Shown here: positions 15,177 through 22,937 of the stretch, one piece after another
How the letters are laid out: each line of letters begins with the position of its first letter
Numbering within the stretch: position 1 is the stretch's first letter
From: an uncultured Collinsella sp.
Lineage (GTDB): Bacteria > Actinomycetota > Coriobacteriia > Coriobacteriales > Coriobacteriaceae
Assembly (NCBI GenBank): GCA_900540855.1
Contig: UQHK01000020.1
Coordinates: 1-36,952 of the forward strand
DNA length: 36,952 nt
Direction: 5' to 3'
Position numbers and translations under genes: made by a program
The notes under the pieces: model-generated
Seen by the model: the letters and a program-made list of their open reading frames with translations, nothing else
Databases searched by the model: none
Told to the model about the DNA's origin: nothing

Positions 15177-16220
15177 ATGGAAAAGCTCGATGTTGTGAAT
15201 GCGGCGCTTGCCGCCCTGCGTGCTGGCGAGACGTGCGAGCTGGTGGTAGTGGCCGGTACGGCGGGGTCGTCCCCGCGCGGTGTGGGCGCATGGATGACTG
15301 TCTTTGCCGATGGCAGCCAAGCGGGCACTATCGGCGGCGGCAAGATTGAGCTCTTTGCGCTGGACGAGGCGCGCGAGCTGCTGGCCGGGGGTAAATCGCG
15401 TCTGGTCCGCTACACCATGGGCGGCGAGAACTCCGATACCGGCATGATTTGCGGCGGAGCCATCTGCCTGTGCTACCTGCATCTGGATGCGACCCAGGCA
15501 CCGTTGTTCCAGTCGGTTGCCGACGTCTTGGCCTATCGGCGCATCGGCGACTTCGTCATCGACTTTGAGCCGTTTATCGCGAGCGCGCTCGAGGGCGATG
15601 TGGTTGAGTACCATGGCGAGACATCGCGCCATACCATTGCCGGCTGCCCCGAGCTTTCGCTGGTGGAGGAGGGGAGTAAGGTCACCTACGCCAACGCCGC
15701 CTCCGAGATTCCCCCGGCGCACATCGAGACGCTCTGCCCCGAGGGCCTGACCTATATCTTTGGCTGCGGCCACGTGGGCGCTGCGACGGCGCGGGTGCTC
15801 ACGGCGGCGGGCTTTGCCGTCGTGGCTTGCGACGACCGCCCCGGCACGTTGACCCCCGAATGGGTGCCCGGCGTCTACGACCGTCGTCTGGTCGATTATA
15901 AGAACCTGAGCGAGCTGTGTCCCATCGGCCCGCGCGACTTGGTGGTCGTGGCCACAGCAGGCCACAAGTCCGATATCGACGTGGTGATTCAGGCCATGCG
16001 CGCTAAACCCGCCTATCTGGGCTGCTTGGGCTCGCGCCGCAAGACGGCCTTTGTGCGCGCCCGTTTGGAGCAGGAGGGCTTTACGCAGGACCAGATCGAC
16101 GAGCTGCACCTGCCGATCGGCGTTGCCATCGAGGCCGAGGATCCCGAGGAGATCGCCATCTCCATCGCTGCCGAGATGATTCACCTGCGCCGCACCAAGC
16201 TCGTCCCCCGCAAGCGCTAA
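15177..16220 (+). CDS. xdhC: XdhC/CoxI-family molybdenum hydroxylase maturation factor
   Basis: 347 residues with AGAAGG before the ATG. The N-terminal XdhC_CoxI domain has GTAGSSPRGVGAWM (about 27-40) and IGGGKIE, with the conserved TGMICGG cysteine (C92) that in related proteins handles the cofactor sulfido ligand. The C-terminal domain has a Rossmann motif, YIFGCGHVGAATARV (about 193-207), and GCLGSRRK near 285. XdhC proteins bind molybdenum cofactor, ensure its sulfuration and deliver it to xanthine-dehydrogenase-like enzymes; the target enzyme is outside this window. It is the last gene before the ribosomal cluster and is followed by a 67-bp palindrome. Confidence 0.9.
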   Translation: MEKLDVVNAALAALRAGETCELVVVAGTAGSSPRGVGAWMTVFADGSQAGTIGGGKIELFALDEARELLAGGKSRLVRYTMGGENSDTGMICGGAICLCYLHLDATQAPLFQSVADVLAYRRIGDFVIDFEPFIASALEGDVVEYHGETSRHTIAGCPELSLVEEGSKVTYANAASEIPPAHIETLCPEGLTYIFGCGHVGAATARVLTAAGFAVVACDDRPGTLTPEWVPGVYDRRLVDYKNLSELCPIGPRDLVVVATAGHKSDIDVVIQAMRAKPAYLGCLGSRRKTAFVRARLEQEGFTQDQIDELHLPIGVAIEAEDPEEIAISIAAEMIHLRRTKLVPRKR

Positions 16221-16238
16221 TCGCATCCCCATACATGA

Positions 16239-16305
16239 GTTGCGGTGAAATACGGACTGTTAAAGCCTGTTAAGCCGTCAAACGGTCCCTATTTCACCGC
16301 AACTG
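16239..16305. repeat. 67-bp palindrome after xdhC
   Basis: AGTTGCGGTGAAATA (16239-16253) and TATTTCACCGCAACT (16291-16305) are perfect 15-bp arms. After one C/C mismatch, GGACTG (16255-16260) pairs with CGGTCC (16284-16289) including one wobble, making a stem of about 22 bp. A short T-rich run (CCATTTTCC) follows, so it may terminate xdhC transcription. The size also suits a REP-type element. Confidence 0.75.
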
Positions 16306-16402
16306 CCATTTTCCTCCGTCCCCTAGGGATCAATATGTGCGGGGGAGTTGTGGAGTTGTGCAGGCAGACGAGGTTTTTCTGGAAATACGCTCCCGATGCG
16401 CG

Positions 16403-16486
16403 TATAGTACCGATTGTTTTGTCGGCTCCTGCTGCGTCGAGTCCAAACCGCGTAAATGCCATGAGCGGCGCGGATGCAGCCAGGAG
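16403..16486 (+). promoter_or_regulatory. Candidate promoter and structured leader of rplE operon
   Basis: TATAGT at 16403-16408 is a good -10 match, though no clear -35 is seen 17 bp upstream. The transcript would carry a stem CTCCTGCTGCGTC (16426-16438) pairing with GATGCAGCCAGGAG (16473-16486): 13 pairs with one bulged C and one G/T wobble. It lies 60 bp upstream of rplE, where the spc operon of E. coli carries its S8 feedback site, so an autoregulatory role is possible. Confidence 0.5.
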
Positions 16487-16546
16487 GCACGAGGACAACC
16501 CATCGTGGCCACGCCCCGTGCTTAAAACCCCAAGAAGGAGTGAACA

Positions 16547-17104
16547 ATGGCAGAAGAGAAGTATGTGCCGCGTCTGAAGACCAAGTACAACAACGAGGTC
16601 AAGCAGCAGCTTCAGGACAAGTTCCAGTACGAGAACGTCATGATGATCCCCAAGTTTGAGAAGATCGTTGTGAACATGGGTGTCGGCGAGGCCGCTACCG
16701 ATTCCAAGGCCATCGACGGTGCCGTGCGCGACCTGCGCGCCATCACCGGCCAGCAGCCGATGATCACCCGTGCCCGCAAGTCCATCGCTACCTTCCGCCT
16801 GCGCGCTGGTATGCCGATCGGCTGCAAGGTTACCCTGCGTGGCGACCGTATGTGGGAGTTCTTCGATCGTCTGACCTCCGTCGCGATCCCCCGTATCCGC
16901 GACTTCCGCGGCATCTCCGCCAAGAGCTTCGACGGCCGTGGTAACTTCTCCATGGGCGTCACCGAGCAGCTCATCTTCCCCGAGATTGACTTCGACTCCG
17001 TCGATCACCAGCGTGGTATGGACATCACTTTCGTGACCACCGCCAACACCGATGAGGAGGCCAAGGCCCTTCTGGACGCCTTCGGTTTCCCGTTCAAGAA
17101 ATAG
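16547..17104 (+). CDS. rplE: 50S ribosomal protein L5
   Basis: 185 residues with AAGGAG before the ATG. It has the L5 hallmarks KFEKIVVNMGVGEA, QQPMITRARKSIATFRLRAGMPIGCKVTLRG and FSMGVTEQLIFPEID. L5 binds 5S rRNA in the central protuberance and contacts P-site tRNA. It is the first gene of the ribosomal run here, although L24 (rplX) normally precedes it. Preferred codons show high expression. A hairpin (17120-17149) separates it from rpsZ. Confidence 0.97.
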   Translation: MAEEKYVPRLKTKYNNEVKQQLQDKFQYENVMMIPKFEKIVVNMGVGEAATDSKAIDGAVRDLRAITGQQPMITRARKSIATFRLRAGMPIGCKVTLRGDRMWEFFDRLTSVAIPRIRDFRGISAKSFDGRGNFSMGVTEQLIFPEIDFDSVDHQRGMDITFVTTANTDEEAKALLDAFGFPFKK

Positions 17105-17119
17105 GTTCACCTGCCCTAT

Positions 17120-17149
17120 AAGCGCCGTTCCCACAAGGGGGCGGCGCTT
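17120..17149 (+). other. Intercistronic hairpin rplE-rpsZ
   Basis: AAGCGCCG (17120-17127) pairs with CGGCGCTT (17142-17149), with further CCC/GGG pairing around ACAA. No T-run follows. It is probably an mRNA processing or partial attenuation element inside the operon. Confidence 0.5.
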
Positions 17150-17184
17150 GGGGGCGAACAATACTCTATGTGAGGAGGATATAA

Positions 17185-17370
17185 GTGGCTAAGACATCGA
17201 TGATCGTCAAGTGCAATCGCAAGCAGAAGTTCTCTACTCGTGAGTACACGCGCTGCCAGCGCTGCGGCCGTCCGCACTCTGTGTACCGCAAGTTCGGCCT
17301 GTGCCGTGTCTGCTTCCGCGAGCTTGCACTCAAGGGCGAGCTTCCCGGCGTTAAGAAGGCCAGCTGGTAA
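17185..17370 (+). CDS. rpsZ: 30S ribosomal protein S14, zinc-binding type
   Basis: 61 residues from a GTG start with GAGGAGG upstream. CQRC (24-27) and CRVC (40-43) form the zinc ribbon of the short, zinc-binding S14 form, and the C-terminus GELPGVKKASW is standard. S14 assembles into the 30S head. It lies in the conserved place between rplE and rpsH. Confidence 0.96.
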   Translation: MAKTSMIVKCNRKQKFSTREYTRCQRCGRPHSVYRKFGLCRVCFRELALKGELPGVKKASW

Positions 17371-17489
17371 GTCACTACCGGCGTTTCAAGCATCAGTTTG
17401 GAACAGGGAAAACGCGCTAAAAAGGCTTTGCCGTTAAGGGCGGCGAAGAACCAAGAGCACGTGTTCATCAAGAACGAAGGAGAATCTGT

Positions 17490-17888
17490 ATGAACCTTAC
17501 AGACCCGATCGCAGATATGCTTACGCGCATCCGTAACGCTAACTCTGTGAACAAGGCCACGGTCTCCATGCCGAGCAGCAAGAAGCTCGTCGAGATCGCT
17601 CGTGTTCTGCACGAGGAGGGCTACATCGAGGGCTACGATGTCGAGGACACCGTTCCCCAGAAGACTCTGCACATCACGCTTAAGTATGGTCCCAAGAAGG
17701 CTAAGGTCATCAACGGCATCCGCCGCATTTCCAAGCCGGGCCTGCGTAAATACACCGGCGTTGCCGACATGCCCCGCGTCCGCGGTGGCCTTGGTACCGC
17801 CATTATTTCCACCAGCCATGGCGTTATGACCGACCGCGATGCTCGCAAGCACAACGTCGGCGGCGAGATCATCGCTTACGTCTGGTAA
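17490..17888 (+). CDS. rpsH: 30S ribosomal protein S8
   Basis: 132 residues, ATG preceded by AAGGAG. MNLTDPIADMLTRIRNAN is the S8 start, and IISTSHGVMTDRDARKHNVGGEIIAYVW is the rRNA-binding C-terminus. S8 is a primary 16S rRNA binder and in E. coli is the feedback repressor of the spc operon, which makes the leader before rplE notable. A 119-bp spacer separates it from rpsZ. Confidence 0.97.
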   Translation: MNLTDPIADMLTRIRNANSVNKATVSMPSSKKLVEIARVLHEEGYIEGYDVEDTVPQKTLHITLKYGPKKAKVINGIRRISKPGLRKYTGVADMPRVRGGLGTAIISTSHGVMTDRDARKHNVGGEIIAYVW

Positions 17889-17921
17889 TTCGCTCGGTAG
17901 GTAGAAGGAAAGGAGATCACC

Positions 17922-18458
17922 GTGTCTCGTATCGGTAATAAGCCTGTCCAGATTCCCGCCGGAGTCGAAGTGGCAGTCAACGGCAACAACGTTGTCGTCA
18001 AGGGCCCCAAGGGCCAGCTCGAGCTCGATGTCTTTGAGAAGCTCGCTATCAACATCGAGGACAACGTCCTCACCGTTTCCCGTCCCGACGACGAGCGTGA
18101 GACCCGTGCCCGCCACGGCCTCACCCGTGCCCTCATCCACAACATGGTTGTTGGCGTTTCCGAGGGCTTCGAGAAGAAGCTCGAGCTCGCCGGCGTCGGT
18201 TACCGCGTGCAGCAGAAGGGCAAGAACCTCGAGTTCTCCCTGGGCTTCTCGCACCCCGTGATCGTCGAGGCTCCCGAGGGCATCACCTTCGAGGTTCCCG
18301 ACAACACCCACGTGAACGTCAAGGGTATCAACAAGCAGCAGGTCGGTCAGATCGCCGCTGAGATCCGCGGCCATCGTCCTCCCGAGCCTTACAAGGGCAA
18401 GGGTATCCACTACGTTGGCGAGCACATCCGCCGCAAGCTGGGTAAGGCCGCCAAGTAG
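17922..18458 (+). CDS. rplF: 50S ribosomal protein L6
   Basis: 178 residues from a GTG start with AAAGGAG upstream. MSRIGNKPVQIP and the C-terminal RGHRPPEPYKGKGIHYVGE are the L6 signatures. Two tandem L6 folds are expected at about 11-82 and 90-164. It binds 23S rRNA near the factor-binding site and is standard in place and length. Confidence 0.97.
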   Translation: MSRIGNKPVQIPAGVEVAVNGNNVVVKGPKGQLELDVFEKLAINIEDNVLTVSRPDDERETRARHGLTRALIHNMVVGVSEGFEKKLELAGVGYRVQQKGKNLEFSLGFSHPVIVEAPEGITFEVPDNTHVNVKGINKQQVGQIAAEIRGHRPPEPYKGKGIHYVGEHIRRKLGKAAK

Positions 18459-18483
18459 TCGTAACCGACTCACTCGCATAAGA

Positions 18484-18505
18484 CCAGCACCCCGTCAGGT
18501 GCTGG
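18484..18505 (+). other. Hairpin between rplF and rplR
   Basis: CCAGCACC (18484-18491) and GGTGCTGG (18498-18505) form a perfect 8-bp stem with a CCGTCA loop. It is followed, nine bases on, by CCTTTTTAGGAG, which includes the rplR ribosome site. It may give partial attenuation or RNA protection. Confidence 0.5.
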
Positions 18506-18533
18506 CAAGATCAACCTTTTTAGGAGTTTACGT

Positions 18534-18902
18534 ATGAACAAGCATAAGGCGAAGCTGGAAGGCCTCAAGCGTCGTCAGCGTCGTGTTCGCGGCAAGGTCT
18601 CGGGTACCTCCGAGCGTCCGCGTCTTCGCGTGACCCGTACTAACGCCAACATCTATGCCCAGATCATCGACGACAGCAAGGGCTCCAGCCTGACGCTCGT
18701 CTCTGCCTCGACCCTCGAGGCCGAGTTCAAGGGCACCCACACCTCGAACAAGGAGGCTGCGGAGAAGGTCGGTCAGCTCGTTGGCAAGCGTGCCATCGAG
18801 GCCGGCATCACCAAGGTCGCCTTCGATCGCGGTGGCCGTATCTACCATGGCCGCGTCAAGGCCCTCGCCGACGGTGCTCGTGCCGCCGGTCTCGAGTTCT
18901 AG
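18534..18902 (+). CDS. rplR: 50S ribosomal protein L18
   Basis: 122 residues, ATG after TAGGAG. The basic N-terminus KRRQRRVRGKVSGTSERPRLRVTRTNANIYAQIIDD and the FDRGGRIYHGRVKALADGARAAGLEF ending are diagnostic. It binds 5S rRNA together with L5. The rpsE start follows 15 bp later. Confidence 0.97.
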   Translation: MNKHKAKLEGLKRRQRRVRGKVSGTSERPRLRVTRTNANIYAQIIDDSKGSSLTLVSASTLEAEFKGTHTSNKEAAEKVGQLVGKRAIEAGITKVAFDRGGRIYHGRVKALADGARAAGLEF

Positions 18903-18916
18903 GAGGTATGTAGCAC

Positions 18917-19441
18917 ATGGCTCGTAATCAGAAGCAGCAGCGCGAGGCCTCCGAGTTCGAGGAGCGCGTCGTTTACATCAACCGCGTGTCGAAGACCGTC
19001 AAGGGTGGTCGTCGCATGAGCCTCGTCGCTCTCGTCGTCGTTGGCGACGGCAAGGGCAACGTCGGCGTTGGCATGGGCAAGTCCGCTGAGGTGCCCCTGG
19101 CCATCTCCAAGGCGTCTCTCGATGCCAAGAAGAACATGTTCCACGTGCCGGTGACCGAGCAGGGCACCATCCCGCACGAGGTTCTCGGCCACTTTGGTGC
19201 CGGCCGCATCATCATCAAGCCCGCTGTCGAGGGTACCGGCGTTATCGCCGGCGGCGCTGTGCGTCCCCTCTTTGAGCTTGCTGGCATCAAGAACGTCCTG
19301 TCCAAGTCCCTCGGTACCGACAACGGCCTCAACATCATCAAGGCTGCCGTCGAGGGCCTCAAGGAGCTCTCCAGCCCTGAGGACGTCGCGGCTCGCCGTG
19401 GCCTGACGGTCTCCGAGATGTTCGTCGGTAAGGAGAACTAA
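18917..19441 (+). CDS. rpsE: 30S ribosomal protein S5
   Basis: 174 residues with AGGAGG 8 nt upstream. The motif ERVVYINRVSKTVKGGRRMSLVALVVVGD is the double-stranded RNA-binding domain; GTGVIAGGAVRPLFELAGIKNVLSKS is the C-terminal domain. It acts in decoding accuracy at the 30S entry site. rpmD starts 3 bp after its stop. Confidence 0.97.
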   Translation: MARNQKQQREASEFEERVVYINRVSKTVKGGRRMSLVALVVVGDGKGNVGVGMGKSAEVPLAISKASLDAKKNMFHVPVTEQGTIPHEVLGHFGAGRIIIKPAVEGTGVIAGGAVRPLFELAGIKNVLSKSLGTDNGLNIIKAAVEGLKELSSPEDVAARRGLTVSEMFVGKEN

Positions 19442-19443
19442 GC

Positions 19444-19626
19444 ATGGCTGACACCATCAAGATCAAGCAGGTCCGCAGCACCAACGGTTGCAAGCAGGAC
19501 CAGGTCCGTACTGTCCGTGCCCTCGGTCTCCACAGGATCCGCGAGGTTCGCGAGATTGCTGACAACGAGTCCGTCCGCGGCATGATCTTCAAGGTCAAGC
19601 ACCTTGTCGAGATTGTAGAGGAGTAG
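19444..19626 (+). CDS. rpmD: 50S ribosomal protein L30
   Basis: 60 residues. IKIKQVRSTNGCKQDQVRTVRALGL and VRGMIFKVKHLVEI match bacterial L30. The ribosome site (GGTAAGGAG) lies inside the end of rpsE, indicating translational coupling. rplO begins 4 bp downstream. Confidence 0.96.
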   Translation: MADTIKIKQVRSTNGCKQDQVRTVRALGLHRIREVREIADNESVRGMIFKVKHLVEIVEE

Positions 19627-19629
19627 CAA

Positions 19630-20079
19630 ATGCAGCTTCACGATCTTACTCCCGCGCCCGGTTCCACCAAGAACCGTAAGCGCGTCGGCCGTGGCAATTC
19701 TTCGGGTCACGGCACCACTTCTGGCCGCGGCCAGAAGGGCCAGGGTTCCCGCTCTGGTGGCACCAAGGGTGCCGGCTTCGAGGGTGGCCAGACTCCGCTG
19801 GCTATGCGCCTGCCCAAGCTTCCGGGCTTCCGCAACCCCCGTCGTATCGAGTACACCGCTGTTAACGTTGAGCGTCTCGAGCGTAAGTTCGAGGACGGCG
19901 CTGTAATCGACGGTGCCGCTCTTAAGGCCGCTCGCATCACCAAGAGCGAGTTCGAGCCCGTCAAGGTGCTCGGCAATGGTGAGCTCACCAAGAAGTTCAC
20001 GGTCAAGGTCGACAAGGTCAGCGCTTCTGCGCAGGCCAAGATCGAGGCCGCTGGCGGAAAGGTCGAGCTGCCGTGCTAA
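19630..20079 (+). CDS. rplO: 50S ribosomal protein L15
   Basis: 149 residues. MQLHDLTPAPGSTKNRKRVGRGNSSG, the Gly/Arg-rich RGQKGQGSRSGG segment and LPGFRNPRR are typical of L15. It is a late 50S assembly protein. Its last codons overlap the GTG start of secY by 7 bp. Confidence 0.97.
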   Translation: MQLHDLTPAPGSTKNRKRVGRGNSSGHGTTSGRGQKGQGSRSGGTKGAGFEGGQTPLAMRLPKLPGFRNPRRIEYTAVNVERLERKFEDGAVIDGAALKAARITKSEFEPVKVLGNGELTKKFTVKVDKVSASAQAKIEAAGGKVELPC

Positions 20080-21359
20080 ATGGTCTTAAGAATGCTTTCC
20101 GCATCAAAGAATTGCGCGAAAAGATTCTTTTTACCATAGCTATGCTCGTCGTGTACCGCATTGGTGCGCACGTTCCTGTGCCCGGCATTCCCTTCCAGGG
20201 GATGCTGGGCCTTTTCTCGACCGATAACAATTCGGTCGCCGCAGGTGCTATGGCCCTCCTGAATCTTTTCTCTGGCGGCGCGTTGAGCTATGTGTCGGTG
20301 TTTTCGCTGGGCATCATGCCTTACATCACCAGCTCGATCATCCTCCAGATGCTCCAGGCCGTCGTGCCTTCCCTGCATGAGCTTGCCCGCGAGGGCGAGG
20401 TCGGTCAGACCAAGATTACGCAGTATTCGCGTTACCTCACCCTGGCTCTGGCAATCCTCAACTCCGTGGGTTACCTCTTCCTCTTTAAGAGCTTCGGCAT
20501 CAGCTTCAATGGCGCCGGCGCTCCCGAGATCATCTTCGACCTCATGATCGTCGGTACGCTCACCGCAGGCGCTATGCTGATCATGTGGATTGGTGAACTC
20601 ATCACCCAGCGCGGTATCGGCAATGGCATGTCGCTGATCATCTTTGCGAACATCATGGCCGGCCTTCCGCAGGCTATCTTCTCCAGCACCGAGGGTAATG
20701 CCGGTGGCATCATCACCATGGTGATCATCTGCGCCATCATCCTGCTGGTTATCCCGCTGATTGTTTTCCTTGAGCGCGGCCAGCGCCGCATCCCGGTCTC
20801 CTATGCCAAGCGCGTCGTGGGCCGTCGCATGATGGGTGGCCAGACCACCTACCTGCCCATCAAGGTCAACACCGCGGGCGTCGTGCCGATCATCTTTGCC
20901 TCGGCGCTGCTGTACTTCCCGGCTCAGATTGCCGTGTTCTTCCCCGGCATCGGCTGGATTCAGGCAGTTGCCTCTGCGCTTTCGACCGGTTGGCTCAACT
21001 GGGTGCTTAACGTTGTCCTCATCGTGTTCTTCGCGTACTTCTACACCTCCATGGTGTTCAACCCCGATGACACGGCCGACAACCTTAAGAAGCAGGGTGG
21101 CTTTATTCCGGGCGTCCGTCCGGGTAGGGCTACCGCGGCCTACATCAAGAACGCGCTCAACAAGATCACGCTTCCCAGCGCTGTCTTTTTGGCGCTCATC
21201 GCCATCGTGCCTTCGATCATCTTCTCCTTTACTGGTAACCATCTGATCCAGGCATTTGGCGGCACGTCCATCCTCATCATGGTCGGCGTCGTGCTCGACA
21301 CGGTCGACAAGCTCGAAGGCCAGATCAAGATGTATGATTACGATGGATTCTTTAAATAG
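20073..21359 (+). CDS. secY: Preprotein translocase channel subunit SecY
   Basis: 428 residues from a GTG inside the end of rplO, with GGAAAGG also within rplO, so translation is coupled. It has ten predicted membrane helices. Hallmarks: FRIKELREKILFTI at the N-terminus, VPVPGIPF, YITSSIILQMLQAVVPSLHEL, GIGNGMSLIIF, the cytoplasmic loop ERGQRRIPVSYAKRVVGRRMMGGQTTYLPIKVN, and PGVRPGRATAAYI. It forms the membrane pore for Sec-dependent export with SecE/SecG. The downstream order adk-map-infA is the standard actinobacterial and firmicute arrangement. Confidence 0.97.
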   Translation: MLNGLKNAFRIKELREKILFTIAMLVVYRIGAHVPVPGIPFQGMLGLFSTDNNSVAAGAMALLNLFSGGALSYVSVFSLGIMPYITSSIILQMLQAVVPSLHELAREGEVGQTKITQYSRYLTLALAILNSVGYLFLFKSFGISFNGAGAPEIIFDLMIVGTLTAGAMLIMWIGELITQRGIGNGMSLIIFANIMAGLPQAIFSSTEGNAGGIITMVIICAIILLVIPLIVFLERGQRRIPVSYAKRVVGRRMMGGQTTYLPIKVNTAGVVPIIFASALLYFPAQIAVFFPGIGWIQAVASALSTGWLNWVLNVVLIVFFAYFYTSMVFNPDDTADNLKKQGGFIPGVRPGRATAAYIKNALNKITLPSAVFLALIAIVPSIIFSFTGNHLIQAFGGTSILIMVGVVLDTVDKLEGQIKMYDYDGFFK

Positions 21360-21377
21360 GCTAGAGGAGGATTGCTC

Positions 21378-22004
21378 ATGAACCTCGTATTGCTCGGAGC
21401 TCCGGGTGCCGGCAAGGGCACCGTCGCGCAGGAGCTCGTCGCCGAGTTTGGCGTCGCTCACATTTCCACGGGCGACCTGCTGCGTGCTGCCGTCAAGGGT
21501 GGCACCGAGCTTGGTATTCAGGCTAAGAAGTACATGGACGCTGGCGATCTCGTTCCCGACCAGCTCGTGATCGACCTTGTCAAGGAGCGCCTTGCTGCCG
21601 ATGACGCCCAGCAGGGCTTCATCCTCGACGGCTTCCCGCGCAACACCGCCCAGGCTGTGACGCTCGATTCCGAGCTCTCCGCCATGGGTCGCGAGATCGA
21701 CTGCGCCCTTCTGGTCGACGTGGCCCCCGAGGTCATCATCGATCGTCTGTCTTCGCGTCGCACCTGCCGCGCCTGCGGTTACACCGGCACCGCTGCCGAT
21801 GCTACCTGCCCCAAGTGCGCCGGCGAGATGTATCAGCGCGACGACGACAAGCCCGAGACCATCAAGAACCGTCTCGACGTCTACGAGAAGTCCACGAGCC
21901 CGCTCGTCGACTACTATCGTGGCCAGGGTCTGCTCAAGTCGGTCAACGGTGGCCAGGCTCGCGAGACCGTGTACGGGGATGTCAAAGAGGCTCTCGGTCT
22001 ATGA
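21378..22004 (+). CDS. adk: Adenylate kinase
   Basis: 208 residues from the ATG at 21378, 7 nt after GAGGAGG; a TTG six bases earlier is in frame but too close to that site. The P-loop is GAPGAGKGT (8-16), followed by HISTGDLLR and DGFPRN. The LID carries a zinc-type four-cysteine pattern, CRACG and CPKCAG, typical of Gram-positive enzymes. It equilibrates AMP, ATP and ADP. The stop TGA overlaps the map ATG (ATGA), so the two are coupled. Confidence 0.96.
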   Translation: MNLVLLGAPGAGKGTVAQELVAEFGVAHISTGDLLRAAVKGGTELGIQAKKYMDAGDLVPDQLVIDLVKERLAADDAQQGFILDGFPRNTAQAVTLDSELSAMGREIDCALLVDVAPEVIIDRLSSRRTCRACGYTGTAADATCPKCAGEMYQRDDDKPETIKNRLDVYEKSTSPLVDYYRGQGLLKSVNGGQARETVYGDVKEALGL

Positions 22005-22789
22005 TCAAGATTAAGTCTGCAACGCAAATCGAGCAGATGAAGAAGGCAGGAGCGCTATCTAAGATGGCGCTCCGCCACGTTGGAGCCATGGTGCGTCCTG
22101 GTGTTTCGACCTTTGAGCTCGATCAGCTCGCGGAGCAGATTATCCGTATGCATGGCGGCACCCCGGCCTTTAAGGGTTACGGCGGGTTCCCCGGTACCAT
22201 TTGCGCATCGATTAACGATGCCGTGGTCCACGGTATTCCCAACCCCGACATGATCCTGCGCGATGGCGATATCATCTCCATCGATACGGGAGCCGTTGTC
22301 GACGGTTGGGTTGGCGATAACGCTTGGACGTTTTTCGTCGGCACCCCTACGCCCGAGGCCAAGGCCCTGTGCGAGGTCACGCGCGATTGCCTTAAGGCTG
22401 CCATCGAGCAGGCTATTCCCGGTAACCATATCGGGGACGTCGGTTATGCCGTTCAGTCTCTCGCCGAGTCTCACGGTTACGGCGTGCTTCGCGACTATGT
22501 GGGCCATGGCATTGGCCGTGTGATGCACGAGGACCCCAACGTTCCTAACTATGGAAAGAAGGGGAGAGGCGTTCGCCTCCAGGCTGGCATGGTCATTGCC
22601 ATCGAGCCGATGGTTACGATGGGCTCCAACCATGTGAGCACTGGCTCCGACGGTTGGATCGTCACGACCAACGACCACCTGCCCGCCGCGCACTACGAGA
22701 ACACCGTCGCCATTACCAATGACGGCCCGGTGATTCTCACCACGGATGCCCAAGGTGCTTGGTGTTCCTTGCAGGGCGGTGAAATGTAG
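22001..22789 (+). CDS. map: Methionine aminopeptidase, type I
   Basis: 262 residues from the ATG overlapping the adk stop. Metal ligands lie in SIDTGAVVDGWVGDNAWTF (two aspartates), VGHGIGRVMHEDPNVPNYG (histidine), AIEPMVTMG (glutamate) and HYENTVAIT (glutamate). It removes the initiator methionine from nascent proteins. The N-terminal MIKIKSATQIEQMKKAG is standard for the type Ia form without an SH3-binding extension. A 148-bp spacer with its own promoter-like elements precedes infA. Confidence 0.96.
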   Translation: MIKIKSATQIEQMKKAGALSKMALRHVGAMVRPGVSTFELDQLAEQIIRMHGGTPAFKGYGGFPGTICASINDAVVHGIPNPDMILRDGDIISIDTGAVVDGWVGDNAWTFFVGTPTPEAKALCEVTRDCLKAAIEQAIPGNHIGDVGYAVQSLAESHGYGVLRDYVGHGIGRVMHEDPNVPNYGKKGRGVRLQAGMVIAIEPMVTMGSNHVSTGSDGWIVTTNDHLPAAHYENTVAITNDGPVILTTDAQGAWCSLQGGEM

Positions 22790-22869
22790 GGGTCCCGTTC
22801 AAATACGTCGGCATCTACATTTCTGTAAAGTAACAAGTTCCGCTTAGTTGTGGAGCCATTACGAAGATA

Positions 22870-22898
22870 TTACGATACGTGCATGCGTATTGTAGAAT
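22870..22898 (+). promoter_or_regulatory. Candidate internal promoter with palindrome before infA
   Basis: TAGAAT (22893-22898) with TTACGA (22870-22875) at a 17-bp spacing forms a weak promoter. Between them ATACG (22875-22879) and CGTAT (22886-22890) flank TGCATG, making a 16-bp near-palindrome that could be an operator. It would drive infA and the rpmJ-rplQ segment separately from the upstream genes. Confidence 0.4.
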
Positions 22899-22937
22899 AC
22901 TCAATCGCTGTCGTTTTCTAGAGAAAGATGATTGCTT

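Larger units (their letters stand above)
16221..16546. other. 326-bp intergenic region between xdhC and rplE
   Basis: No supported gene lies here. It holds a long palindrome (16239-16305), a palindrome CCCTAGGG at 16321-16328, a candidate -10 TATAGT (16403-16408), and a stable leader stem (16426-16486) before rplE. No recognisable remnant of rplX or other ribosomal genes was found in any frame. Confidence 0.65.

Noticed and set aside
16221..16546. Remnant of rplX or another ribosomal gene upstream of rplE
   Set aside because: All frames were read; none resembles L24 or L14, so this is a clean intergenic region rather than a pseudogene.
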